Shown here piece after piece: positions 9,353-18,488 of a stretch of 64,000 bases of DNA; the first letter of the stretch is position 1, and the number at the start of each line of letters is the position of its first letter. Source of the DNA: Alkalibaculum sporogenes (lineage in GTDB: Bacteria > Bacillota > Clostridia > Eubacteriales > Alkalibacteraceae); the NCBI RefSeq assembly GCF_009362815.1, contig NZ_WHNX01000002.1, positions 1 through 64,000 of the forward strand, given 5' to 3'. The translations under genes were made by a program, and so were the position numbers. The notes under the pieces are model-generated. The model saw only the letters and a program-made list of their open reading frames with translations, was not told the origin of the DNA and ran no database searches.

Positions 9353-9826
9353 TTATAATAAATTAGCAATGCTTGCATCAATTTTTTCTGCTTCTGTAGT
9401 TGGAGCAAATCTCTCTATTACATTACCTTTTCGGTCTATTAGGAATTTTGTAAAATTCCATTTAATATTTTTACCTAAAAGCCCCTTTTGTTGCGATTTC
9501 AAATATTTAAACAGTGGTTCTGCATTTTCTCCATTTACATTAATTTTAGAAAACATAGGAAAAGATACATTATAATTTAATTGACAAAAATCTACTATTT
9601 CTTCTTCAGTACCAGGAGCTTGATTGCCAAATTGATTGCATGGAAAATCTAATATTTCAAGACCTTGATCTTTGTATTTGTCATATAACCTTTGCAAACC
9701 CTCATATTGTGGGGTAAAAGCACATCCAGTTGCTGTGTTAATTATTAGTAAAACTTTACCACTATATTCTTTCATACTAACCATATTACCGTTTGAATCT
9801 TTTACTTGATAATCATAAATATTCAT
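9353..9826 (-). CDS. Glutathione peroxidase family thiol peroxidase
   Basis: The 157-residue protein has the family blocks [16 protein letters not shown] (peroxidatic Cys in place of selenocysteine), [15 protein letters not shown] and WNFTKFLID. Bacterial Cys-type members reduce hydroperoxides, usually with thioredoxin as the reductant. Length is standard and no signal peptide is visible, so it is cytoplasmic. AGGAGAG lies upstream of the ATG. It is a single gene convergent with the URO-D gene and probably serves oxidative-stress protection in an anaerobe. Confidence 0.92.
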   Translation of the reverse strand: MNIYDYQVKDSNGNMVSMKEYSGKVLLIINTATGCAFTPQYEGLQRLYDKYKDQGLEILDFPCNQFGNQAPGTEEEIVDFCQLNYNVSFPMFSKINVNGENAEPLFKYLKSQQKGLLGKNIKWNFTKFLIDRKGNVIERFAPTTEAEKIDASIANLL

Positions 9827-10021
9827 AGTTTAAGACTCTCCTTTTATATTAGTTTATTACCATTAAATTGTACACAACTTATTATTTTTTGTCAAGACAT
9901 TGTATTAATTATTCTACATTGTATATATTATGTTTTATTATAAAATTACAAAATATATAGGTTAAGATAACATTTAAAGGTATAATAGGTTGATTACTTT
10001 AATTCTATGGGGGGGCGCAAT

Positions 10022-10342
10022 ATGAAAATAGGGATAATTATTGAGACAAAGGATTATGAAAAAGCATTTAATGGGATGCGTTTTGCTGTTACTGCATTTA
10101 AAATTGAACATGAAGTAAAGATTTTTCTACTTGGAGATGGTGTTGAAATACCGTTTCTTTCTCATGAACTATTTAATGTATCAAGTCAGGTAAAAGAATT
10201 TATTCATATTGGTGGCGAAATTTTAGCTTGTGGTACATGTATGAATATAAGAAATATCAAAGAATCAGATTATTTTGAAGTTTCTACAATGGTTGAATGT
10301 GTGAATATGGTCGAATGGGCTGATAGAGTGGTAACATTTTAA
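10022..10342 (+). CDS. DsrE/DsrF-like sulfur-relay protein
   Basis: A 106-residue protein of DsrE-like fold: MKIGIIIETKDYEKAFNGMRFA, then ILACGTCMNIRNI holding the candidate reactive cysteines. The start is ATG 10022 behind a G-rich ribosome site (GGGGGG), not the ATG 15 nt earlier that lies inside it. DsrE-like proteins carry persulfide sulfur or modulate redox partners. The next gene, 39 bp downstream, encodes a C_GCAxxG_C_C protein, so a joint redox or sulfur-transfer role is likely. The partner enzyme is unknown. Confidence 0.8.
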   Translation: MKIGIIIETKDYEKAFNGMRFAVTAFKIEHEVKIFLLGDGVEIPFLSHELFNVSSQVKEFIHIGGEILACGTCMNIRNIKESDYFEVSTMVECVNMVEWADRVVTF

Positions 10343-10381
10343 AATTAATACAATAATTAAAGATACATGGAGGTATAATAA

Positions 10382-10852
10382 ATGATAAAAGAAATAGATG
10401 TATTAAAAATAAGAAATACTGCAGAAGGATATTATAGAAATGGTGATTATTATTGTTCTGAAGCAATAGTAAAAACAATTAAAGATGAGTTTGGGCTAGA
10501 AATTTCAGATGATATTATTGCAGCTGCATCTGGTTTTCCAATAGGTCTAGGTGGTTCGGGATGTACATGTGGAGCTGTTGTAGGTGGAATTATGGCCTTA
10601 GGACTTTTTTTTGGTAGGATAGAACCTAAGGATGAAAAGGTTAATAAGGCTATGGCTCTTACTAAAGAATTGCATGATACATTTAAAACAAATCATAAAC
10701 ATTTATGCTGTAGATTACTAACTAAAGGTATGGAGCTAGGTGCACCTAATCACATGAAAAAATGCATCTCCCTTACAGGAGATGTGGCAATAGAAGCAGC
10801 TCAAATTATTATTAGAGAATTAGATCAAAGATATTGTTATAAGTCTATATAA
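10382..10852 (+). CDS. C_GCAxxG_C_C family redox protein
   Basis: The 156-residue protein matches the family named after its cysteine pattern: YCSEAIVKTI, then GGSGCTCGAVVGGIMALG, then HLCCRLLTKG and a final Cys (MKKCI). These proteins probably bind a metal or iron-sulfur cofactor and occur in anaerobes near redox genes. The biochemical role is not established. A clear GGAGG lies 7-8 nt before the ATG. It forms a likely two-gene unit with the DsrE-like gene and ends convergently with hydF. Confidence 0.85.
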   Translation: MIKEIDVLKIRNTAEGYYRNGDYYCSEAIVKTIKDEFGLEISDDIIAAASGFPIGLGGSGCTCGAVVGGIMALGLFFGRIEPKDEKVNKAMALTKELHDTFKTNHKHLCCRLLTKGMELGAPNHMKKCISLTGDVAIEAAQIIIRELDQRYCYKSI

Positions 10853-10910
10853 TCTACATACTGATAGTATAAGTATAAAATACATAAATGTTTAAATAAA
10901 TAATCATAGA

Positions 10911-12143
10911 CTAATCTTTAGTCCATAACATTTTTGCTAAAGGAAATGGTTCTAGTGCACGGTCTAAGATACCGTGTACATGGGCAATAAGTATACCGTA
11001 GTTTACTATTGGAATGTCATATTGGGATGCAATAGAAAGTCGATGTAACATGGCACGTTGATTAAGCATACAACCCCCACAGTGGACAATTAATGAATAT
11101 TTGGTAATGTCTTTTGTAAATTCGGTGCCTGAAACATGGGTGAATTTTAATTTCTTGCCAGTAAGTTGGCGTAGCCAACGTGGAATTTTTACTGTCCCTA
11201 TATCATCAGATTGGCGATGATGGGTGCAGCCCTCCGCGATGAGAACTTCGTCATTGTCTTTTAACTTTGATATTTGTTTTGCACCAGAAACCAAAGTGTT
11301 TAAATCTCCTTTGTATCTTGCAAAGAGAATAGAAAAGGAGGTCATTAAGATTTCTCTTGGTGTATCAGCTGCAACTTTTAAAAAAGCTTGTGAATCTGTA
11401 ATAACCAATTTGGGTTTTGCGGATAACTTATTAAAAGTATCTCTTAACTCAATTTCCTTAGTAATAATAGCCATAGCATCACTTTCTAGAATATCTCTGA
11501 TAGTTTGTTGTTGAGGTAGTATTAATCGTCCCTTTGGAGCTGATTTATCAATTGGTACTACGAGTACTACTAAGTCTCCAGGTGAAATTAAGTCACCAAC
11601 AATTTTAAATTTATCATCATCAGTTGGAGTGATCTTTGACAAAGTAGATTTGAATTTTTGAATACTTTTTTTATCAAAAGTAGATACTGGTAATAACTCA
11701 ATTCCTAAATCTTTTTCAATTATTGATTTAGTTTCCACAGCTTTCTCTATTAAATCTATTTTATTTATAACACCAATAACTGGAATACCTTTGTCTTGTA
11801 TTATTTGAAGTAATTTCTTTTCTTCTTTGAATTCTTTTTCTGAAGCATCTAAAACTAAAACTGCAATATCTGATTTATTTAAGACATCCAAGGTCTTTTC
11901 TTTTCTCAATTCTCCTAAAATAGAAGAGTCACTTAAGCCGGCTGTATCGATCATAGTTACAGGTCCTAATGGCAACAATTCCATAGATTTATACACTGGA
12001 TCTGTAGTAGTTCCTTCTACAGAAGAAACTATAGCTATATTTTGACCTGTTACTGCGTTAATCATACTTGATTTTCCTGAATTTGTTTTACCCAAAAAAG
12101 CAATATGAAGTCTATTGGATGTAGGGGTACTGTTTAAGCTCAT
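10911..12143 (-). CDS. hydF: [FeFe]-hydrogenase H-cluster maturation GTPase HydF
   Basis: HydF is the scaffold GTPase that carries the 2Fe precursor of the H-cluster and delivers it to apo-HydA. The 410-residue protein shows an Era-like GTPase domain (Walker A GKTNSGKSS near residue 18, DTAGL, NKID), a dimerisation region, and the C-terminal cluster-binding cysteines CTHH and HCGGCM. It starts 3 nt after aspA on the same strand, so they are co-transcribed. Its client is presumably the hydCBA product about 20 kb away. The radical-SAM partners HydE and HydG are not in this window. Confidence 0.95.
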   Translation of the reverse strand: MSLNSTPTSNRLHIAFLGKTNSGKSSMINAVTGQNIAIVSSVEGTTTDPVYKSMELLPLGPVTMIDTAGLSDSSILGELRKEKTLDVLNKSDIAVLVLDASEKEFKEEKKLLQIIQDKGIPVIGVINKIDLIEKAVETKSIIEKDLGIELLPVSTFDKKSIQKFKSTLSKITPTDDDKFKIVGDLISPGDLVVLVVPIDKSAPKGRLILPQQQTIRDILESDAMAIITKEIELRDTFNKLSAKPKLVITDSQAFLKVAADTPREILMTSFSILFARYKGDLNTLVSGAKQISKLKDNDEVLIAEGCTHHRQSDDIGTVKIPRWLRQLTGKKLKFTHVSGTEFTKDITKYSLIVHCGGCMLNQRAMLHRLSIASQYDIPIVNYGILIAHVHGILDRALEPFPLAKMLWTKD

Positions 12144-12146
12144 CTC

Positions 12147-13547
12147 TTAACTCCTTCCTGGTATACCTGGTTTTGTTACTTGGTATACATTAAAAATCTT
12201 GTTGATCTCTGTTTCATTAAATATCTTTTTCGATAAAAGTAAAGTTTCTATAGAAATATCTTTTTCAAATGATTCCTTTGCAATAGCACTAGCTTGATCA
12301 TAACCAATATAATCGATTAAAACAGCAGACAATGCAGAAGATTTTTTTAATACATCTAGACAATGTCGCTCATTTGCTTTGACCGATTGGATGCAATCTT
12401 TATCAAAAATAGGGATACTATTGATTAGTAAATCTAAAGATTCCAGTAGGCATTCTGCGATTAAGGGTGAAAAAGCATTTAATTCTAGTTGACCAGAAAA
12501 GGCTGAAAGTGTTATACTGCTGTCATTTCCAATAATTTTGTATGCTACTTGGACCATCATTTCGCAAATAACTGGATTTACTTTTCCTGGCATGATAGAT
12601 GAGCCAGCTTGGCGTGGTTCTATGTAAATTTCTGATAATCCTCCCTTAGGTCCTGATCCCATAAGCCTTAAATCATTTGAAATTTTAATAATATTTACGG
12701 CACAAGCTTTTAATAAGCCCGAAACCTCTACAAATACATCTGTGTTTTGTGTAGTGTCTACTAATAAATCACTGCGTGCAATGCCTAAGCCAGTTAATCG
12801 TTGCAATTTATCCGTCATTCGGTATATATATTCTTGAGGAGCATTTAGACCGGTACCAATAGCTGTTCCACCTATGTTAACTTCGCGCAATCGTTCTTCA
12901 ACTTTATATATACGCCATCTATCTCTAGATATGGCTTTTGAATAAGCTCCAAATTCTTGACCTAAAGTAATTGGCAATGCATCAGATAACTGTGTTCGCC
13001 CTAACTTTAAAACTTCAGAGAATTCATTTTCCTTTTGCTGGAGGCTTTCTTGTAAATTAGAGAGAACTTCCGCTAAACATCTAATCTTATTAATGGCTGC
13101 AATTCGTATTGCAGTAGGGTATACATCGTTAGTGCTTTGTGAACAATTCACATGGTCAATAGGATGAACAATATGGTAATCTCCTTTTTTGCCTCCTAAG
13201 TTCTCTATAGAGATGTTAGCGATTACTTCGTTTACATTCATATTTGTAGAGGTGCCTGCTCCACCTTGAAGAGGATGAGTAATAAAAGACTCATAATGTG
13301 AACCACCTAATATCTCATCACATGAAGCTACAATGGCATCACTTATAGATTCAGATAATAATTTGAGATCCTTATTTACTAATGCAGCAGCTTTTTTTAT
13401 TATAGTTATAGCATTAATTAAATCCATATTTACGTGATGGTTTGTAATAGAAAAATTAGCCTTCGCTCTTTGTGTGTAGATGCCGTAATAAGCTTCTATT
13501 GGAACCTCTAAATTTCCTAATGAATCACTTTCTTTACGAGTAGGCAT
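12147..13547 (-). CDS. aspA: Aspartate ammonia-lyase
   Basis: A 466-residue aspartase/fumarase family protein with YYGIYTQRAKANF, GGAGTSTNMNVNEVIAN, GRTQLSDALPITLGQE and the signature loop GSSIMPGKVNPV. Gln after GRT and the GSSIMPGKVNPV loop favour aspartase (aspartate to fumarate plus ammonia) over fumarase. It is upstream of and nearly abutting hydF. I recall aspartase genes next to hyd maturases in other anaerobes, where ammonia supply for the azadithiolate bridge has been suggested; that link is inference here. Confidence 0.85.
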   Translation of the reverse strand: MPTRKESDSLGNLEVPIEAYYGIYTQRAKANFSITNHHVNMDLINAITIIKKAAALVNKDLKLLSESISDAIVASCDEILGGSHYESFITHPLQGGAGTSTNMNVNEVIANISIENLGGKKGDYHIVHPIDHVNCSQSTNDVYPTAIRIAAINKIRCLAEVLSNLQESLQQKENEFSEVLKLGRTQLSDALPITLGQEFGAYSKAISRDRWRIYKVEERLREVNIGGTAIGTGLNAPQEYIYRMTDKLQRLTGLGIARSDLLVDTTQNTDVFVEVSGLLKACAVNIIKISNDLRLMGSGPKGGLSEIYIEPRQAGSSIMPGKVNPVICEMMVQVAYKIIGNDSSITLSAFSGQLELNAFSPLIAECLLESLDLLINSIPIFDKDCIQSVKANERHCLDVLKKSSALSAVLIDYIGYDQASAIAKESFEKDISIETLLLSKKIFNETEINKIFNVYQVTKPGIPGRS

Positions 13548-13798
13548 TATGCACCAACTTTCTTTTGTTATAAGAGTAACGGGTATTTTATTTGTTAGGG
13601 AAACATTTAACTATATAGTAATCTTATAGTAACAATAAGTCAATATTATATATACTATAGGAAAAAAAGATATATAAAAGAAAATCTTAAGTAAAAAGAA
13701 TTAGGGGAGAATATCTATTGCCTAACTACTGTCATATTAAGTTATAGGAGAGGATATGGCAATAAAGTTTTATACTATTTATATTTAATAAACATTAA

Positions 13799-13818
13799 GC
13801 TATTTCCATGGAAATAGC
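13799..13818. promoter_or_regulatory. Perfect 20-bp palindrome, possible operator
   Basis: GCTATTTCCATGGAAATAGC is its own reverse complement. It lies about 250 bp upstream of aspA-hydF and just beyond the RACo-gene terminator. No T run follows, so a terminator is less likely than a protein-binding site. The cognate regulator is unknown. Confidence 0.4.
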
Positions 13819-13856
13819 AAGGATTCAACAAAAAATGATAAAATAAGCATTAGAGA

Positions 13857-13906
13857 ACAAACAAATAGCACATAACCTTTTTGCAAAAGGTATGTGCTGT
13901 TTGTTT
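13857..13906 (-). terminator. Terminator of the RACo-type gene
   Basis: AAACAAACAGCACATACC (minus strand) pairs with the near-complement around 13857-13877 across a short loop. It lies 13 bp after the stop codon of the ASKHA-domain gene. Confidence 0.75.
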
Positions 13907-13918
13907 AATGTTAATATT

Positions 13919-15700
13919 TTAGTAACGTTCAACTTTATTCAGATACAGATTATCAATATAATTATCATTAAAATTAGAGTTTGAAGCGATTTCTATATGA
14001 ATAGCATTTTCTGCAGTTTTTCTACATTCAGCCTCTTCATTTTTAGATAATAAAAATAATTGTGAACCAGTTGCTGCAGCATTGCCAATTGTATAAACAG
14101 GAACACCTTCATAATAGGGTATCATACCTATATACTGGGCTTTATCGATATTGATATAGTTGCCAAAAGCTCCTGCCATAAGTATTTCTTCTAAATCCTC
14201 ACCTTTTATACCACTCTCTTCAATTAACATAGTGCAACCTGTAAAAATAGCTGCTTTTGCCAATTGAATTTGACGAACATCTAGTTGTGTTAATAGGAGT
14301 GGTTTATTATTTTCAGTTTCCTCACTATTTGCAATAATAAATGCCTTTCCTTTTTCCGTTACAATTAATCTACTAGCTAGTTGTGGAGACTCTATCTTTG
14401 ATGAGTCTACATAAGCTCCAAGTTCGGTAATTATATCGTAGCGTAATAGCTCAGCTATTAAGTCTATAATTCCTGAACCACATATTCCTTGAGGTTTTAC
14501 ATCCCCAATAACCTTGTAATATAAATCACCACCTGTAATTGTAACTCTCTCAATAGCACCTATAGTACCTCTCATGCCATTTTCTAGACCATATCCTTCT
14601 AATGCAGGTCCTGATGCCATTGATGAAACTTTAAAACTATAATTTTTTCCTACGCCTACTTCGCCATTTGTTCCTAAATCAATAATAAGTCTATTTTTAT
14701 CATCATTTTGTAAAGATAATAAAACTGCTGAAGTATCTCCACCTACATGCCCACCTAATATAGGAAGAACAGTTATAACACCACTTGGATTTATTTTAAT
14801 TTTAAGTTCTTTTGATCTTGTAAAAACTGTTTCTTGGATAGTGCTTGTGAAAGGGATTTTTCCTAAATAAGCAGGATTAAAACCGAGAAGCAAATGTTGC
14901 ATTGTACTATTTCCGCAAAAATTAGCTTGATAAATCCTATTCTTATCTATATCATGTTCCTTGCAGATATCCTCGATAATTTCATTAATTGTTTCAACAA
15001 CCAATTCATTTAATCTTTTTAAACCTTTATCGTTATTGATTGTATAATCAATCCTACTGATAACATCGCCGCCAATGCTTATTTGTTTATTTAATTTTGA
15101 ACTCATACCAATTTGCTTATATGTTTTCATATCATACAGGTATCCTACCACGGACGTAGTTCCAGTATCGAAAGCTAAACCATAAAGTTTCGAATCTATA
15201 TTTGCGGGGATTATATCAACAAGTATATTTCCGTAAACGATTACCTCTATACCGTCTAAATTATGAAAGACATTTGATAACTTTCGAAGTAATTCTATAG
15301 ATGGTTTATGTAGATTTAAATTTAATGCTCTAAGTAACGTTAGCCAGTCACTTTCACCTAATTCAGTTTTCAACTCTTCACGTTTTAAGAAGAAGGATTT
15401 TAGTGAAGGATCTGGTTCGATATCTTTAATCATGTTGGTCGTAAGTATTTGAGATATTGCTTCTTGACCAGTAATCATAATTTGCATTCCATCAGATACC
15501 TTAGTAATACATCCTAGTACGGTTAATTCCTTACCATCTTGAATAATTTCCACTGCACATTTTCCACATTTTCCTTTACCTCCACATACCTGATTCAATG
15601 GGTCACCAATCATTGCACAAGCATCTGCAATTTTTGAATCTTCGCCTATTTCTAATTCTTTACCAAGTAATGGGAAATACACTTTTATTATTTTAGACAA
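13919..15700 (-). CDS. RACo-type ASKHA ATPase with N-terminal 2Fe-2S domain (corrinoid activation protein family)
   Basis: The 593-residue protein has an N-terminal plant-type ferredoxin domain (C39, C45, C48, C64 in the pattern CGGKGKCGKC...GC), a linker, and a large C-terminal ASKHA domain with LAFDTGTTSVVG, DLGTNGEVG and AGAFGNYI. RACo-family proteins use ATP to drive one-electron reduction of inactive Co(II) corrinoid proteins in methyl-transfer systems. TTG start at 15700 with GGAGG upstream. A terminator separates it from the glycyl radical enzyme gene and it has its own AT-rich promoter region. No corrinoid protein is visible here, so its client lies elsewhere or differs from the classical one. 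Confidence 0.85.
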   Translation of the reverse strand: MSKIIKVYFPLLGKELEIGEDSKIADACAMIGDPLNQVCGGKGKCGKCAVEIIQDGKELTVLGCITKVSDGMQIMITGQEAISQILTTNMIKDIEPDPSLKSFFLKREELKTELGESDWLTLLRALNLNLHKPSIELLRKLSNVFHNLDGIEVIVYGNILVDIIPANIDSKLYGLAFDTGTTSVVGYLYDMKTYKQIGMSSKLNKQISIGGDVISRIDYTINNDKGLKRLNELVVETINEIIEDICKEHDIDKNRIYQANFCGNSTMQHLLLGFNPAYLGKIPFTSTIQETVFTRSKELKIKINPSGVITVLPILGGHVGGDTSAVLLSLQNDDKNRLIIDLGTNGEVGVGKNYSFKVSSMASGPALEGYGLENGMRGTIGAIERVTITGGDLYYKVIGDVKPQGICGSGIIDLIAELLRYDIITELGAYVDSSKIESPQLASRLIVTEKGKAFIIANSEETENNKPLLLTQLDVRQIQLAKAAIFTGCTMLIEESGIKGEDLEEILMAGAFGNYINIDKAQYIGMIPYYEGVPVYTIGNAAATGSQLFLLSKNEEAECRKTAENAIHIEIASNSNFNDNYIDNLYLNKVERY

Positions 15701-15872
15701 TCCTATTCCTCCTTAATGATTACAGGTTATATTATAGTTGTATACTATTATATTATACCCAATAAATTTCAAATAAAGAAACAAAATTTAGTAAATTCAA
15801 TTATTTTTTTAATTGATCGATTCATTTATACTACTATAAGTTATAATAACAGTATAGTAGTTAAAACATATA

Positions 15873-15912
15873 AAAGTAGCTATAAGTTTAAATTAAGACT
15901 CATAGCTACTTT
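15873..15912. terminator. Bidirectional terminator between glycyl radical enzyme and RACo-type genes
   Basis: AAAGTAGCTAT and ATAGCTACTTT form the stem. On the minus strand it lies downstream of the glycyl radical enzyme stop and ends the activase-enzyme unit. A second dyad (ACTACTATA...TATAGTAGT, about 15831-15861) lies closer to the RACo-type gene. Confidence 0.7.
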
Positions 15913-15987
15913 GTTTTTAAACAACTGTAAATTACTAAATGAACAATTATAATTGATAATCTATATAGGCAATTTAAAGTGTACTAA

Positions 15988-18435
15988 TTAAAGACTGTTC
16001 ATTTCCGTTCTACTGATGACGTCATTTTGCATTGTTGTAGGAAGTTCGTTAAAGTATGCTGAATAGCCTGCTATACGAACGACGAGATCCTTATAACTTT
16101 TTGGATCTTTTTGAGCAGCTCTCATTGTATCTGAGCTTACAACATTGTACTGAACTTCCATACCTTGATTTTCAAAGTATGCTTTAGTCATGTCTCGTAG
16201 TGAAATTTTAGCTTCCTCAGTGCTCAACGCAGAGGGATGGATTCTAAGATTTAGAGCAAGACCATCCATGTAACGTCCATGATCGAAACAACAGATAGAT
16301 TTAAAGACAGAAATTGGACCATTTTTATCTCTTCCTTGCCCTGGTGAGGTAGCATCAGCAAGTGGTTGACCGGTATTTCTACCGTCAGGAGTTGCAATAG
16401 TAACAGAACCTTGGACAACGTGTTGGGCTGCACCATAGAGACCAGCTTTGTAATACTTGCTTCTTTTACTATAGCATTCGCAACAATTTTCATAGTAAAT
16501 ATCGGTGACCCAAGCCATTAGTTCATCAGCATAAGGATCGTCATTTCCATAGTGGGGCACTAAACTCAAGACTTGTTGTTGTAGAACTTCATAACCATTC
16601 CAGTTAGCCATGACTGCGTCGTAAAGCTCCTTAGCAGTACACAGCTTTTTATCAAAGACCATGTATTTAATGGCTGCTAGAGAGTCAGAAACAGTAGCAA
16701 GACCCGTTGCAGTACCTCCGTAGGAGTTGTATTTTGCACCACCCACAGTACAGTCTTTACCTGATTCCATGCAACCTTCAATAGATATGGAAAGTGCAGC
16801 GGAAGGAGCGTAGAATGTCGATAGGTTTTCAACGTAGTTTTGTATGGTTACTGACCACTTGTGTAAGTAATCAAACTGGGTTTTATATGCAGACTTTACA
16901 TCATCGAATGTTTTCATGTCGTATAGATAGCCAGTCTGTAAGCCACCTTTCTTTCCATTGGATGGATTGACCCCATTGTTGAGAGCAGTCATAAGGACAT
17001 TACCATGACTTCCAAGTCCAGCCTTACCATGTAGACCATTTCCAGCAGGATAATCATTTCCACAACCGACGATTTCTTGGCAACCGATTATACCATAGTC
17101 TCGGGCATCCCTAAGTTCGAATTCAAGTTCTTTTACAAGGCTAGGAATGATGACTTCATCATTCTGGAAAAGTGGAAGACCACCGACTAGTCTAGTTGTT
17201 TCTATAGCACAGTCCCATAGTTTATCTGGAGTGTTTTTATTGATTCTTAAAGAGATAGTTGGATCGTGAAGCTTAAGTCTACCAACAGTCTCGAGTATCA
17301 TATAAGTGACAGGGTTAGTTGCATCTTCACCAGTATCGCGATTAACACCACCAATAGTTGTGTGATGGTACGTTACGCCAACACCGGTATAAGCAGCTAT
17401 TTTAGGATTAGAAGCACGATAGAAGCAATTAGACTTTAGAAAAAAAGCATCTACTATTTCCTGTGCCTCATCCATAGTAATACTGCCAGATTTAAGATCA
17501 GCCTCAAGAAAAGGCCAAGTATACTGATCAAAACGACCGAAAGCGAGAGCAGGATGCCTAGCTTCTTGATAAAGTAAAATCTGATACATGATTGTAGCCT
17601 GACATGCCTCCCAGAAATTGCGAGCAGGATTTTCAGAAATCCACATTAAGCCATTTCCCATCTTCATAAGTTCGGCTTTACGACATTCATCCTTACACAA
17701 ATTCGCCTTGTCAAAGCAAGCTTGACCGTAATGTTTAATCATATTAATCGCTGCATCACATATAATAACTGCGGACTTGTAAAACATATGTTTATCAACG
17801 TCATTACCCATTAGATTACCTTTGTGGGCATCAATCCAGTCTTGAGCTTGTTTTCGTATAGTGTGATATCCGGTGTTAATGATCTTTTCGTAGCCGGCAA
17901 CAAGATGACCAGTGTGTATAGGTGTTCGCATTTTTGAGCCCATTTCTAGTATGCCGAGTCCTGCAACCTCTTCAAAGCCCTCAGGTGCCCAAGAGTCCAT
18001 ATAAGAAGTTACAGTATTGTCTTTCCAAAAGTCTCGGAATGACATAAAACTATTAATTTCTTCTCTACTCATACTCATGTGTACGCCTGATGGATCAGTA
18101 CGATGATATAGACCATCATCCCAAAGTTCCCAAAGCTTCATTTCTTCGAGTTCTTGCCATAACCAACTTGCGTCCCATTCTGGCCACATGCCTGAACCTA
18201 GAAACTCCTTTCCAATATTGCCAACTATTATCTCAAAATCCTCAACACGACATGTCATTTCAGAGCAGATATCATATGTAGCTAGAGCTGTTTTGATTAT
18301 TGGTGGTACCTTAGCATTTTTTTTATGCGACTTTGTTAGGGCAGCTACCCTTTCTGTATCTACTGGTATTACTCTGTCCCGCACGAGTTGATGCATAAGC
18401 TCTATACGATCTGTTGCAGATCTAAATTTGTACAT
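15988..18435 (-). CDS. Glycyl radical enzyme, substrate unassigned (candidate arylacetate decarboxylase type)
   Basis: A pyruvate-formate-lyase superfamily enzyme. The thiyl-radical cysteine is in IIGCQEIVGCGNDYP (C452, with E454) and the glycyl radical site in RIAGYSAYFNEL (G790, 26 residues from the end). ATG at 18435 is chosen because the AAGGAG directly abuts the GTG at 18447; this gives 815 residues. The activase gene precedes it by 53 bp. The C-x-E motif is shared by dehydratases and decarboxylases. The Gln in CQE, in place of the usual CVE of diol/choline-type enzymes, together with the nearby UbiD decarboxylase, makes an arylacetate-decarboxylase-like role possible, but no small subunit like HpdC is present. 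The substrate is genuinely open. Confidence 0.85.
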   Translation of the reverse strand: MYKFRSATDRIELMHQLVRDRVIPVDTERVAALTKSHKKNAKVPPIIKTALATYDICSEMTCRVEDFEIIVGNIGKEFLGSGMWPEWDASWLWQELEEMKLWELWDDGLYHRTDPSGVHMSMSREEINSFMSFRDFWKDNTVTSYMDSWAPEGFEEVAGLGILEMGSKMRTPIHTGHLVAGYEKIINTGYHTIRKQAQDWIDAHKGNLMGNDVDKHMFYKSAVIICDAAINMIKHYGQACFDKANLCKDECRKAELMKMGNGLMWISENPARNFWEACQATIMYQILLYQEARHPALAFGRFDQYTWPFLEADLKSGSITMDEAQEIVDAFFLKSNCFYRASNPKIAAYTGVGVTYHHTTIGGVNRDTGEDATNPVTYMILETVGRLKLHDPTISLRINKNTPDKLWDCAIETTRLVGGLPLFQNDEVIIPSLVKELEFELRDARDYGIIGCQEIVGCGNDYPAGNGLHGKAGLGSHGNVLMTALNNGVNPSNGKKGGLQTGYLYDMKTFDDVKSAYKTQFDYLHKWSVTIQNYVENLSTFYAPSAALSISIEGCMESGKDCTVGGAKYNSYGGTATGLATVSDSLAAIKYMVFDKKLCTAKELYDAVMANWNGYEVLQQQVLSLVPHYGNDDPYADELMAWVTDIYYENCCECYSKRSKYYKAGLYGAAQHVVQGSVTIATPDGRNTGQPLADATSPGQGRDKNGPISVFKSICCFDHGRYMDGLALNLRIHPSALSTEEAKISLRDMTKAYFENQGMEVQYNVVSSDTMRAAQKDPKSYKDLVVRIAGYSAYFNELPTTMQNDVISRTEMNSL

Positions 18436-18488
18436 AATTAAGTTCACTCCTTTTAATGTTAGATATGATTTTTTTATAGTTAAAATGA

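Larger units (their letters stand above)
13548..13918. other. Spacer between aspA and the RACo-type gene
   Basis: The 371-bp spacer contains the aspA-hydF promoter region (AT-rich, no clear consensus), a perfect 20-bp palindrome at 13799-13818 and the terminator of the RACo-type gene at 13857-13906. No coding frame is supported. Confidence 0.5.

Noticed and set aside
15701-15987. A small second subunit (HpdC-like) for a hydroxyphenylacetate decarboxylase
   Set aside because: Neither this spacer nor the 53-bp gap between activase and enzyme encodes a cysteine-rich small protein, so a two-subunit HPAD is not supported.
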